A stretch of 39,012 bases of DNA from Streptomyces sp. MBT53. GTDB lineage: Bacteria; Actinomycetota; Actinomycetes; Streptomycetales; Streptomycetaceae. Shown here piece by piece: positions 15,060 to 22,650 of the stretch. Position numbers and translations under genes: made by a program. How positions within the stretch are numbered: the stretch's first letter is position 1; each line of letters begins with the position of its first letter. Below the pieces are notes generated by a model. That model was not told the origin of the DNA, did no database searches, and saw only the letters and a program-made list of their open reading frames with translations. The DNA is taken from assembly GCF_016654115.1 (NCBI RefSeq), contig NZ_JAEQAZ010000071.1:1-39012 (forward strand), written 5' to 3'.

Positions 15060-15959
15060 ATGACCGACCTGGACCTGCGCCTGGTGCGCTGTTTCACCGT
15101 CGTCGCCGAGGAACTGCACTTCGGGCGGGCGGCAGCCGTACTGCATCTCGCGCAGCCTTCGCTCAGTCGCCATGTGCGGCGGCTGGAGGGCGAGTTGGGG
15201 GTGCGGCTCTTCGACCGGACCACGCAGGGTACTCAACTCACCGCGGCGGGGGCGGCGTTCCTGCCCCGGGCCCTGGCGCTGCTGCGGTCGGCGGAGGAAG
15301 CGGCGGCCGTGGCGCTGGCGGTCGGGCAGCCCAGTCGTATCGTCATCGGGTTCATGACCGGGCTGATCGTCACCCCGGCGGTGCGCGCCCTGCGCGGGCG
15401 CCACCCGGACGCCGACGTGCACAGCCGCTACCTGGCCTGGGGTGCGCTGCCGGCCGCCCTGCTGGAGCACCGGGTGGACGTGGTCGTGGGTCGATTCCCG
15501 TTCTCCACCGAGGGGTTGAGCGTCACCGTCCTCTACGAGGAACCCCGCGTGGTGATGATGCCGGTCACCCATCGGCTGGCCGGCAAGGAGCTCGTCACCC
15601 TCGACGACATCGCCGACGAGCCCGTACCCCGGTTCCCCGATGAGGAGTTCAACGTGTTCTGGCGCGTCGACCCCCGCCCGGACGGACGCCCGGCGCCGGA
15701 CGGCCCGCTCGTCAAGAACCTGGAGGACAAGCTCGAACTCATCGCCGCGGGCGATGCGGTGTGCCTCGCCCCGGCGGGCAGCGTATCGAAGGGCCTGCGA
15801 CCCGATCTGACGACGGTCCCACTGGTGGGCCTGGACCCCATCCAGGTGGTCCTGGCCACCCGCGCGGGCGAGGAGAACCGCCGGCTGCTCGCGGCCTTCC
15901 GCGCCTGCGCGATGGAGCAACTGCCCCCTGCCGACTGGTCGGCTACAGCCGTTGAATGA
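15060..15959 (+). CDS. LysR-family transcriptional regulator
   Basis: A 299-residue protein. Residues 1-62 are the winged helix (LRLVRCFTVVAEELHFGRAAAVLHLAQPSLSRHVRRLE, the AQPSLSRHVRRLE part being the recognition helix), followed by a linker helix and the periplasmic-binding-like effector domain from about 90. The effector domain includes IVIGFMTGL and VDVVVGRFPF. It likely activates or represses the divergent SDR gene through the box at 15010-15030 and regulates itself. Its final 17 bp overlap the convergent thiolase gene. Confidence 0.93.
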   Translation: MTDLDLRLVRCFTVVAEELHFGRAAAVLHLAQPSLSRHVRRLEGELGVRLFDRTTQGTQLTAAGAAFLPRALALLRSAEEAAAVALAVGQPSRIVIGFMTGLIVTPAVRALRGRHPDADVHSRYLAWGALPAALLEHRVDVVVGRFPFSTEGLSVTVLYEEPRVVMMPVTHRLAGKELVTLDDIADEPVPRFPDEEFNVFWRVDPRPDGRPAPDGPLVKNLEDKLELIAAGDAVCLAPAGSVSKGLRPDLTTVPLVGLDPIQVVLATRAGEENRRLLAAFRACAMEQLPPADWSATAVE

Positions 15960-17112
15960 TCGTCCCGGTAGCCAGCGCCCCGCCCGCGCACATCGTGATC
16001 AGCGCGAACTCCTTGTCGGCCCGCTCCAGTTCGTGCAGTGCGCTGGTGATGAGGCGGGCGCCGGTCGCGCCGACCGGGTGGCCGAGGGCGATTGCGCCGC
16101 CGTTGACGTTGACCTTCTCCAGGTCCTGTCCGAAGACCTGTGCCCAGCTCAACACCACTGATGCGAAAGCCTCGTTGATCTCGACGATGTCGATGTCCTT
16201 GAGGGTCATGCCCGCCTTGCCGAGTACGGCGCGCGTCGCGTCGATCGGGCCGTCGAGGTGGTAGTGCGGGTCGGCTCCGACCAGCGCCTGAGCCACGATC
16301 CTTGCCCTCGGCCTGAGCTTGAGCGCCCGCGCCATCCGCTTCGACGCCCACATGATCGCCGAGGCGCCGTCGCTGATCTGGGACGAGTTGCCGGCCGTAT
16401 GGACGGCTGTCGGCATGACCGGCTTCAGCTTCGCCAGTGCCTCCATCGACGTGTCGCGCAGGCCCTCGTCCCGGTCGACCAGGCGCCACATGCCGAGGCC
16501 CGCGCGCTGCTCGTCCTCCGTCGTCGGTACCTGGACGGCGAACGTCTCCTTCTTGAAGCGTTCCTCGGACCAGGCGATCGCCGCCCGCTCCTGTGAGATC
16601 AGGCCGAGCGAGTCGACGTTCTCGCGGGTCAACTTCCGGTTGCGGGCGATGCGTTCGGCGGCCTCGAACTGGTTGGGCAGGTCCACGTTCCACTCGTCGG
16701 GGAACGGCTTCCCCGGCCCGTGCTTCGACCCCGAGCCCAGCGGCACCCGCGACATCGCCTCGACACCGCAGCTGATCCCGACGTCGATGACACCTGCCGC
16801 GATCAGGTTGGCGGTCATGTGCGAGGCCTGCTGCGAGGAGCCGCACTGACAGTCGACGGTCGTCGCCGCCGTCTCGTAGGGCAGGCCCATGGTCAGCCAG
16901 GCCGTGCGCGCGGGGTTCATGGACTGCTCGCCGGCGTGGGTCACCGTGCCGCCGACGATCTGTTCGACGCAGTCGGCGTGGATGCCGGTGCGGCCGAGGA
17001 GTTCACGGTAGGTCTCGCCCAGCAGATAGGCGGGATGCAGATTGGCGAGCGCGCCGCCGCGCTTGCCGATGGGGGTGCGTACGGCTTCCACGATGACGGG
17101 TTCCGCGGCCAT
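15943..17112 (-). CDS. FadA5-like steroid 3-ketoacyl-CoA thiolase
   Basis: A 389-residue thiolase. The catalytic nucleophile is Cys90 in DCQCGSSQQ, the same double-Cys motif as M. tuberculosis FadA5 (Cys93), His345 lies in ALGHPVGATGAR, and Cys375 in MCAGGALATGTI. Segments such as LPNQFEAAERIA, AGNSSQISDGASA, IVAQALVGADPHYHLDGP and IDIVEINEAFASVVLSWA are very close to FadA5 as I recall it. FadA5 releases acetyl-CoA or propionyl-CoA from steroid side chains; a general acetyl-CoA acetyltransferase is less likely. A GAGGAGAGGA stretch sits 9 nt before the ATG. It is divergent from the P450 with KstR-like sites between, which supports steroid-type lipid breakdown. Confidence 0.85.
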   Translation of the reverse strand: MAAEPVIVEAVRTPIGKRGGALANLHPAYLLGETYRELLGRTGIHADCVEQIVGGTVTHAGEQSMNPARTAWLTMGLPYETAATTVDCQCGSSQQASHMTANLIAAGVIDVGISCGVEAMSRVPLGSGSKHGPGKPFPDEWNVDLPNQFEAAERIARNRKLTRENVDSLGLISQERAAIAWSEERFKKETFAVQVPTTEDEQRAGLGMWRLVDRDEGLRDTSMEALAKLKPVMPTAVHTAGNSSQISDGASAIMWASKRMARALKLRPRARIVAQALVGADPHYHLDGPIDATRAVLGKAGMTLKDIDIVEINEAFASVVLSWAQVFGQDLEKVNVNGGAIALGHPVGATGARLITSALHELERADKEFALITMCAGGALATGTIIQRL

Positions 17113-17170
17113 GGGACACGTCCTCTCCTCGTCCACCGCGCGGCGCGGGCGTCCCGGCCACCCGCCACGC

Positions 17171-17194
17171 AGAACTAGTACGCGTTCTAGTTCT
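17171..17194. promoter_or_regulatory. KstR-like operator upstream of thiolase
   Basis: Perfect 8-bp arms AGAACTAG (17171-17178) and CTAGTTCT (17187-17194) enclose TACGCGTT, itself nearly palindromic. Inside it, TAGTACGCGTTCTA (17176-17189) matches the KstR consensus TnnAACnnGTTnnA at all but one position. It sits about 58 bp before the thiolase ATG. The regulator is presumably the KstR-like TetR encoded at 34970-35596. Confidence 0.65.
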
Positions 17195-17273
17195 GTGTGC
17201 AGTCTGCTGACAGGCCGTCCACAACCGCAAGGGTCGTGCAGGGAATTCGGCTTGCCGTGCCTCTTGCTACTTG

Positions 17274-17287
17274 TAGAACCCGTTATT
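17274..17287. promoter_or_regulatory. KstR-like operator upstream of P450
   Basis: TAGAACCCGTTATT matches TnnAACnnGTTnnA at all defined positions except the last. It lies 54 bp before the P450 start at 17342 and about 80 bp from the stronger palindrome facing the thiolase, so each divergent gene has its own site. Confidence 0.5.
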
Positions 17288-17308
17288 ACCTTCACGGCAG
17301 CCGGGTTC

Positions 17309-17323
17309 CTGATGGACCGTCAG
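17309..17323. promoter_or_regulatory. Palindrome CTGATGGACCGTCAG in the P450 leader
   Basis: A 15-bp near-perfect palindrome (one mismatched pair) ends 18 bp before the P450 ATG. The same sequence with one change, CTGATGGATCGTCAG, is found at 32448-32462 before the aldehyde dehydrogenase. The two leaders share no other sequence of this length, so it is a candidate binding site for a second common regulator. Confidence 0.5.
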
Positions 17324-17341
17324 ATGACGGGAGTTGCGCCG

Positions 17342-18577
17342 ATGCCCTGTCCAGCGTTGCCCGAAGGGTTCGACTTCACCGACCCCGATCTGCTCCACCA
17401 CCGCGTGCCCCTACCGGAGTTCGCGGAACTGCGCGCGGCCGAACCGGTCCGCTGGATCCCGCAGCCCGCCAACATCGCGGGGTTCCAGGACGAGGGCTAC
17501 TGGGCCGTCACCCGGCACGCCGACGTCCGGTATGTCTCCACCCACCCGGAGATCTACTCCTCGACCCTCAACACGGCGATCATCCGCTTCAACGAGCACA
17601 TGAACCGCGACTCGATCGACGCCCAGCGGCTCATCCTGCTCAACATGGACCCGCCCGAGCACACCCGCGTCCGCCAGATCGTCCAGCGCGGCTTCACCCC
17701 ACGGGCGATCCGCGCCCTGGAGGAACGCCTGCGCGACCGGGCCCAGGCCATCGTGGCGGGCGCCCGCGCCCACTCCGGCCCCTTCGACTTCGTCACCGAG
17801 GTCGCCTGCGAACTGCCCCTCCAGGCCATCGCCGAACTCATCGGCATCCCGCAGGACGACCGCGTCAAGATCTTCGAGTGGTCCAACAAGATGATCGCCT
17901 ACGACGATCCCGAGTACGCGATCACGGAGCAGGTCGGCGCCGAGTCCGCCGCCGAACTCATCGCCTACGCCATGGGAATGGCCGCCGAACGCAAGCAGTG
18001 CCCGGCCCACGACATCGTCAGCACCCTGGTCGCCGCCGAGGACGAGGGCAACCTGAACTCCGACGAGTTCGGCTTCTTCGTGCTCATGCTGTCGGTCGCC
18101 GGGAACGAGACGACCCGCAACGCCATCACCCACGGCATGCACGCGTTCCTCACCCACCCCGAGCAGTGGGAGCTGTACAAGCGCGAACGTCCCTCGACCG
18201 CCGCCGAGGAGATCGTCCGCTGGGCGACCCCGGTCAACGCCTTCCAGCGGACGGCGACCCAGGACACCGAGCTCGGCGGCAAGCACATCAAGAAGGGCGA
18301 CCGCGTCGGCATCTTCTACGCCTCCGCCAACCACGACCCCGAAGTCTTCGAGAACCCGGACGAGTTCGACGTCATGCGCGATCCGAACCCGCACCTCGGC
18401 TTCGGCGGCGGAGGCCCGCACTACTGCCTCGGCAAGTCCCTCGCGGTCCTCGAGATCGACCTGATCTTCAACGCGATCGCGGACGCGATGCCCAACCTGA
18501 CCCTGACGGGCGACCCGCGCCGGCTGCGCTCCGCCTGGATCAACGGCGTCAAGGAGCTTCAGGTGAACGCCGGTTGA
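17342..18577 (+). CDS. CYP125-like cytochrome P450 (steroid C26/27 monooxygenase family)
   Basis: A 411-residue soluble P450. The I-helix oxygen motif is AGNETTRN (253-260), the K-helix ExxR is EIVR (290-293), and the heme loop FGGGGPHYCLG has Cys362. Segments FDFTDPDLL, LNMDPPEHTRVRQIVQRGFTPRA, CELPLQAIAELIGIPQDDR and QWELYKRERPSTAAEEIVRWATPVNAFQRTA closely parallel M. tuberculosis CYP125, which oxidises the terminal methyl of the cholesterol side chain. The ATG at 17342 is chosen over 17312 and 17324 because GGGAG lies 8 nt before it. Electrons could come from the ferredoxin at 33967. The substrate is inferred; a steroid or other branched terpenoid side chain fits the neighbours. Confidence 0.88.
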   Translation: MPCPALPEGFDFTDPDLLHHRVPLPEFAELRAAEPVRWIPQPANIAGFQDEGYWAVTRHADVRYVSTHPEIYSSTLNTAIIRFNEHMNRDSIDAQRLILLNMDPPEHTRVRQIVQRGFTPRAIRALEERLRDRAQAIVAGARAHSGPFDFVTEVACELPLQAIAELIGIPQDDRVKIFEWSNKMIAYDDPEYAITEQVGAESAAELIAYAMGMAAERKQCPAHDIVSTLVAAEDEGNLNSDEFGFFVLMLSVAGNETTRNAITHGMHAFLTHPEQWELYKRERPSTAAEEIVRWATPVNAFQRTATQDTELGGKHIKKGDRVGIFYASANHDPEVFENPDEFDVMRDPNPHLGFGGGGPHYCLGKSLAVLEIDLIFNAIADAMPNLTLTGDPRRLRSAWINGVKELQVNAG

Positions 18578-18607
18578 GGCACCCCGGTTGAGGTGATCGC
18601 ACAGCTC

Positions 18608-18637
18608 GGGCCGGCGGCATCCCGGCGCCGCCGGCCC
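18608..18637. terminator. Bidirectional terminator between P450 and terD-like gene
   Basis: GGGCCGGCGGC (18608-18618) and GCCGCCGGCCC (18627-18637) are perfect 11-bp arms around an 8-nt loop, centred between the convergent P450 and TerD genes. There is no T-run, normal for Streptomyces. Confidence 0.7.
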
Positions 18638-18656
18638 GTCCTCGCTATGGCCGTGC

Positions 18657-19241
18657 CTACTTCCGTATGGCGAACTTCATGAGTTCCCGCTCGTCCCCCT
18701 GCTTGATCTTCCCGGTCTCGTTGATGACCTGGAGCTTCCAACTGGCGCCTTCCCGGATCGCCTTGGCGACCGCGCAGCCGTTGTCGGCGCTGAGCAGGTT
18801 GGGCCAGATCTCGGCGACCTGCTGGGTGCTGCCGCCGCTCGCGTCGTACACCTTGAAGGCGATGTTCCGTGCCTTCTGGAAGGAACTGCCCTTCTTGTAG
18901 GCGGCGGCGACGAAGACGATCGACGTGATGGCGGCCGGGATCTTGGTCAGGTCGACGGTCACCGTCTCGTCGTCGCCGTCGCCCTTGCCGGTCTGGTTGT
19001 CACCGCTGTGCAGCAGCGAGCCGTTGCCCAGCGGGTCCAGGGAGTCGAGCCCGGCGAGCCGCACCGGCTCGGCGCCCTGCATCGCGATGGCGATGAGGTC
19101 GAGGTCGGTGCCCTGCTTCTGGCGCAGCTTCCCGATGATGCCGCCGCTGCTGCCGACGGTGGGGTCCCAGGACGCCCCGATCTCCAGATGGGTCACTCCG
19201 TCCAGATCCGCCGGACCGTCTTCCTTCGTGAGCGTGATCAT
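18657..19241 (-). CDS. TerD-family protein
   Basis: A 194-residue cytoplasmic protein of the TerD/CABP group. It has the calcium-site acidic motifs GTDLDLIA and HSGDNQTGKGDGDDE, then VDLTKIPAAITSIVFVAAAY, as in tellurite-resistance TerD and TerE. The usual N-terminal start is slightly shortened (ITLTKEDG). Family members bind Ca2+ and are linked to stress and differentiation in Streptomyces; tellurite resistance itself is unproven. No ter cluster partner lies nearby. GAGGA lies about 10 nt before the ATG. Confidence 0.88.
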   Translation of the reverse strand: MITLTKEDGPADLDGVTHLEIGASWDPTVGSSGGIIGKLRQKQGTDLDLIAIAMQGAEPVRLAGLDSLDPLGNGSLLHSGDNQTGKGDGDDETVTVDLTKIPAAITSIVFVAAAYKKGSSFQKARNIAFKVYDASGGSTQQVAEIWPNLLSADNGCAVAKAIREGASWKLQVINETGKIKQGDERELMKFAIRK

Positions 19242-19308
19242 GTGTGATCGATCCTCTTGATCGTGGGATTCAGACGCACGAATTCTGCCTTCTTGGGCGG
19301 GGTTTGGG

Positions 19309-20001
19309 CTACTCCCGTCCAGAAGCGATCACGGCGAACACCGCGGCGAGCAGGGCCGCGAGGAGGAGCGGATAGCGCAGGTCGTGGTGCAGGACCAGCC
19401 ACGCGCCGACGAACGCGCCGAAGGCCATCGCGACGGCCGCCGAGAGACGGCGGAAGGCGCCGGGGCCCCAGCCCTCGCCCGCGACCGTGTCGGCGACCAG
19501 GCCGGTCAGGGTCATCGTCAGGACCGTGGTGGTCGAGAAGCTGGTGACCTTGAGCTTGCGGACGGCCGCGTTGCGCAGCCCCATCGCGAAGGCGGTGAGC
19601 GCGATCAGGGGATGCGTGGTGGCGCTGTCGCCCGGTGCCAGGCAGGCGATCACCGCGGCCACGCCCACGAGCAGCGCCTCCGCGCCGAGACTCACCCGGG
19701 CCCAGGTCCGGCGCGAGCCGGTGTCCATCCGTACCGCGATCCGGCCGCCGACCGCCGCGCCCACCAGGAAGGCGCCCAGGGAGGTGAGGGTGCGCGACAC
19801 GGAGAAGCCCGGTGCCCCGGCGGCGGCGAAGCCGAGGACCACCACATTGCCGGTCATGTTCGCGGTGAAGACATGGCCGAGGCCCAGATAGCTCGCCGCG
19901 TCGATCAGCCCGCTGACCAGGGTCAGCCCCAGCAGCACGGGCACCAGCCGGACCCCGCGCGCCTCACGGTCGGAGGACTCTGGCTGTGTGTTCTGGTCCA
20001 T
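19309..20001 (-). CDS. DUF1275 (YoaK-like) membrane protein
   Basis: A 230-residue polytopic membrane protein with about six helices. LVSGLIDAASYLGLGHVFTANMTGNVVVLG near residues 29-58 is the DUF1275 signature, followed by GLRNAAVRKLKVTSFSTTTVLTMTLTGL. The family is widespread but of unknown transport role. It lies 67 bp downstream of nothing on its strand except the transglycosylase gene, 69 bp away, and could be read through from it. Confidence 0.87.
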   Translation of the reverse strand: MDQNTQPESSDREARGVRLVPVLLGLTLVSGLIDAASYLGLGHVFTANMTGNVVVLGFAAAGAPGFSVSRTLTSLGAFLVGAAVGGRIAVRMDTGSRRTWARVSLGAEALLVGVAAVIACLAPGDSATTHPLIALTAFAMGLRNAAVRKLKVTSFSTTTVLTMTLTGLVADTVAGEGWGPGAFRRLSAAVAMAFGAFVGAWLVLHHDLRYPLLLAALLAAVFAVIASGRE

Positions 20002-20070
20002 GAACGCAATGTAGCGGCGGCCCCCGGTGTGCCGGGGACCGCCGCTGCGTGCGTGTGTGTGGGCCGGTGA

Positions 20071-20487
20071 TCAGTACCAGCCGTTGGACTGCCAGAAGCT
20101 CCAGGCCGCGGCGGGGGAGCCGTAGCGGGAGTTCATGTAGTCCAGACCCCACTTGATCTGCGTGGCGGGGTTGGTCTTCCAGTCCGAGCCGGCCGAGGCC
20201 ATCTTCGAACCGGGCAGCGCCTGGACCAGGCCGTAGGCGCCGGAGGAGGAGTTCGTGGCGGTGACGTTCCAGCCGCTCTCGTGCTCGACGATCTTGCTGA
20301 ACGCGTTGTACTGCGCCGCGCTCGGGATCATCTTGTGCGCGATCGACTGAGCGGAGGAGGCGGAGGTCGTCGCGGCCTGAGCGGGAGCCGAGGTCAGCAC
20401 CAGACCGGTGGTGGCGGCGGCCAGAGCGGCGGCGGTCAGGGCCTTCTTCGGGGAGGCGATGCGAGCGACGATGCGGGAGACGGACAC
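20071..20487 (-). CDS. Secreted SLT-type lytic transglycosylase
   Basis: A 138-residue secreted protein. A signal peptide ends at about APAQA (residues 34-38). The mature part is an SLT domain: the catalytic glutamate is in HESGW (Glu70), then GAYGLVQALPGS and IKWGLDYMNSRYGSPAAAWSFW. It should cut peptidoglycan glycan strands outside the cell, as resuscitation-type or growth-related hydrolases do. The GTG at 20487 is used because signal sequences of this family begin there; ribosome site weak. The mature enzyme is minimal, with no LysM or other wall-binding module. Its transcript may start far upstream (see 20488-20849). Confidence 0.88.
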   Translation of the reverse strand: MSVSRIVARIASPKKALTAAALAAATTGLVLTSAPAQAATTSASSAQSIAHKMIPSAAQYNAFSKIVEHESGWNVTATNSSSGAYGLVQALPGSKMASAGSDWKTNPATQIKWGLDYMNSRYGSPAAAWSFWQSNGWY

Positions 20488-20849
20488 GGAGAACCTGTTT
20501 CTTCGGGGACAGAGACGTCGTATGCCTGCCGGTGTCACGCGGGGCGCGGCCCCGGCAAGGCGTCGGCGCCGAGGCCCGTGAGGACTCGTCGGCGCCGTGC
20601 GACTGCTCCACAGAAGCACTCTCGATCCGTGTCCGCAAAGACCCCTTTTACTAGTTGTGGTCGCATGTGGGTGAATCGTCAACTGTGTGACGTGGCTCTC
20701 AAACCCCAGGTCAGAGGGTGTGCGGACGCGTGCATGACACGCTTTTGCGCTACTAATCCGCATCGTTGGTGATGTGGGTCATGTGGGGCGCTTCACCACC
20801 TGTGTGACGGCCGGTGCGCGACGCCTCACGCAGGGCTTAGATTCTGGCC
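20488..20849. other. 362-bp divergent intergenic region
   Basis: No gene is supported. For the leftward transglycosylase gene a TTGACG (20677-20682, minus strand) could be a -35 box, giving a leader over 150 nt that contains a duplicated CGTCGGCGCC (20561-20570 and 20587-20596), each able to pair with the other. I looked for the c-di-AMP (ydaO) riboswitch that precedes some Streptomyces wall hydrolases and saw none of its conserved segments. The right end carries the rightward -10 element at 20838. Confidence 0.5.
20838..20843 (+). promoter_or_regulatory. -10 element TAGATT, leaderless promoter candidate
   Basis: TAGATT fits the HrdB -10 consensus TAGRRT and ends only 6 nt before the ATG at 20850, so transcription would begin at the start codon itself. 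No Shine-Dalgarno sequence precedes that ATG. A -35 match at proper spacing is not evident. Confidence 0.5.
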
Positions 20850-21533
20850 ATGCCAGCCATGGGGAAGCTGATCGGCTCCGGCCGTACCGCGGACGTGTAC
20901 GAGATCGACGACGCGTGGGTGCTGCGCCGCAACCGGGAGGACTGGGGGGACGCGGCGGCCGAGGGCGCGGTGATGGAGCATGTGCGCGCGTACGGCTATC
21001 CCGTGCCCCGGGTACGGATACGGCCGGGAGACTCGGCCGCCTCGCGCACCGACCTGGTGATGGAACGGCTGACCGGGCCCACCATGGTGGAGGCCCTCAC
21101 CGCGGGCGCGATCGACGCCCGGGAGGCGGGGACCGTACTCGCCGCGCTGCTACGGCGGCTGCACACGATCCCCGGCCGCCGCCCCGGCACCCGCGTCCTG
21201 CACCTCGACCTTCACCCGGAGAACGTGCTGCTCACCCCGGCCGGCCCCCACGTGATCGACTGGGGCACCGCGGAGGACGGCGACCCCGGGCTCGACTGGG
21301 GCCTCTCCGCGATCATCCTCGCCCAGGTCGCCGTGGACGACCTGCCGATCGCCGGCCCGGCCCGCGAGGTGCTCGCCGCACTCCTCGCCGATCCCGCCGA
21401 CCTCACGCAGGCGGGGCTGGCGGAGGCCCGGCGGAGGCGGGCGGCCAATCCGACGATGACTGCGCACGAGGTCGAACTCCTCGGTACGGCCGAGGAGTTG
21501 ATCCGGTCGCTCGCGTCTCCTCGGGAACCGTGA
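20850..21533 (+). CDS. Aminoglycoside phosphotransferase-like kinase (APH family)
   Basis: A 227-residue kinase-fold protein, shorter than classical APH. The Gly loop is GSGRTADVYE, the catalytic loop HLDLHPENVLL has Asp120 and Asn125, and the metal-binding Asp137 is in VIDWG. Such proteins phosphorylate aminoglycosides, macrolides or metabolites; in Streptomyces most are of unknown substrate. The ATG at 20850 is favoured for leaderless initiation, with a second in-frame ATG at 20859. The protein lacks a long C-terminal helical domain, so an antibiotic substrate is not certain. Confidence 0.85.
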   Translation: MPAMGKLIGSGRTADVYEIDDAWVLRRNREDWGDAAAEGAVMEHVRAYGYPVPRVRIRPGDSAASRTDLVMERLTGPTMVEALTAGAIDAREAGTVLAALLRRLHTIPGRRPGTRVLHLDLHPENVLLTPAGPHVIDWGTAEDGDPGLDWGLSAIILAQVAVDDLPIAGPAREVLAALLADPADLTQAGLAEARRRRAANPTMTAHEVELLGTAEELIRSLASPREP

Positions 21534-21624
21534 ATCGGCGGGAACGCGTCACCGTCGACGAGTGCGTGAGGGGCCGGGGCGCCGGACGGCGTCTTCGGAT
21601 GGGTTCCGAGGACTGCGGGGCAGT

Positions 21625-22650
21625 GTGAGGGAACTTCGGGCACGTGGGAAAGAGGGCGGGCTGCCGGGCGGTGCGGTCCCGTTACGCCGTCGGCTGCATG
21701 CCGGGGTCGTGGCGTCGCTGGCCGCGCTGGCGCTGACGGTGTCCTGCGCGAACTCGGCCGCGCCGCAACGGAATTCACCTGCCGACACGGCTTCCGCTTC
21801 CGCTTCCGCGTCGGCGAGCGCATCGGCGGCGGCCGCCGGGAGCTGCGATCCGCTGCGGTCGCTGAAACCGCTCGCCCACATGCCGACGCCGGGCGGCAGG
21901 ATGCCCAGCGGTACGGCGATGGAGCGGATCGTCGCCCGCGGCCGGCTGATCGTGGGAGTGGACCAGAACACCTACCTCTTCGGCTACCGCGACTCCGACA
22001 CCGGGCAGTTGGACGGGCTCGACATCGACCTGGTGCGGGAGATCTCCCGGGCCCTGTTCGGGCGGCCGGACCGGGTGCAGTTCAAGGCCGTACCGTCCGC
22101 ACAGCGCATCGGGATACTCCAGCGCGGTCAGGTCGACCTCGTCGCCCACTCCATGACGATCACCTGCGAGCGCATGCAACAGGTGCTGTTCAGCAGCGAC
22201 TACCTCGACTCCGGCCAACGCGTCCTCGTCACCGACACCTCCCCGGTGAAGACCCTCGCCGATCTCGCCGGACAGAAGGTGTGCACGGCCCGGGGCACCA
22301 CCTCGCTGACCGAGCTGCGACGCGCCCGCCCGAAGGTGCGGCCGGTGACCGTCTCCGACTGGACCGACTGCCTCCTGCTGCTCCAACAGGGCGCGGTGGC
22401 CGCCGTGTCGACCACCGACAACGTCCTCGCCGGACTGAGCGCCCAGGACCCCGCCACCCGCATCACCGGACCGCGGTTCACCTACGAGCCGCACGGAATC
22501 GCCGTCCCGAAGACGACACCGGAACTCGTCCGCTTCATCAACGGCGTCCTCGCGCACCTGCGCACCTCGGGCACGCTCCGCGCTCTGCACGAACGGTGGT
22601 TGGGCCCCTACGGCGACTTCTATCCGCCCGCGCCCCGCTATCGCGACTGA
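21625..22650 (+). CDS. Amino-acid-type ABC transporter solute-binding lipoprotein
   Basis: A 341-residue protein. The signal peptide ends with the lipobox LTVSC (Cys41 with the GTG 21625 start), and a Ser/Ala/Pro linker follows (encoded by a repeated GCTTCCGCTTCCGC stretch near 21790). The SBP_bac_3 fold begins near ARGRLIVGVDQNTYLFGYRD, with DGLDIDLVREISRALFG and QRGQVDLVAHSMTITCERM, typical of glutamate/polar amino-acid binding proteins. No permease or ATPase genes are adjacent, so it may serve a distant transporter or a sensor. Start is uncertain; GTG 21562 is in frame upstream. Its last 13 bp overlap the convergent gene. Confidence 0.85.
   Translation: MRELRARGKEGGLPGGAVPLRRRLHAGVVASLAALALTVSCANSAAPQRNSPADTASASASASASASAAAAGSCDPLRSLKPLAHMPTPGGRMPSGTAMERIVARGRLIVGVDQNTYLFGYRDSDTGQLDGLDIDLVREISRALFGRPDRVQFKAVPSAQRIGILQRGQVDLVAHSMTITCERMQQVLFSSDYLDSGQRVLVTDTSPVKTLADLAGQKVCTARGTTSLTELRRARPKVRPVTVSDWTDCLLLLQQGAVAAVSTTDNVLAGLSAQDPATRITGPRFTYEPHGIAVPKTTPELVRFINGVLAHLRTSGTLRALHERWLGPYGDFYPPAPRYRD

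Noticed and set aside
20488..20770. c-di-AMP (ydaO) riboswitch before the secreted transglycosylase
   Set aside because: None of the conserved riboswitch segments could be found in the leader on the minus strand.
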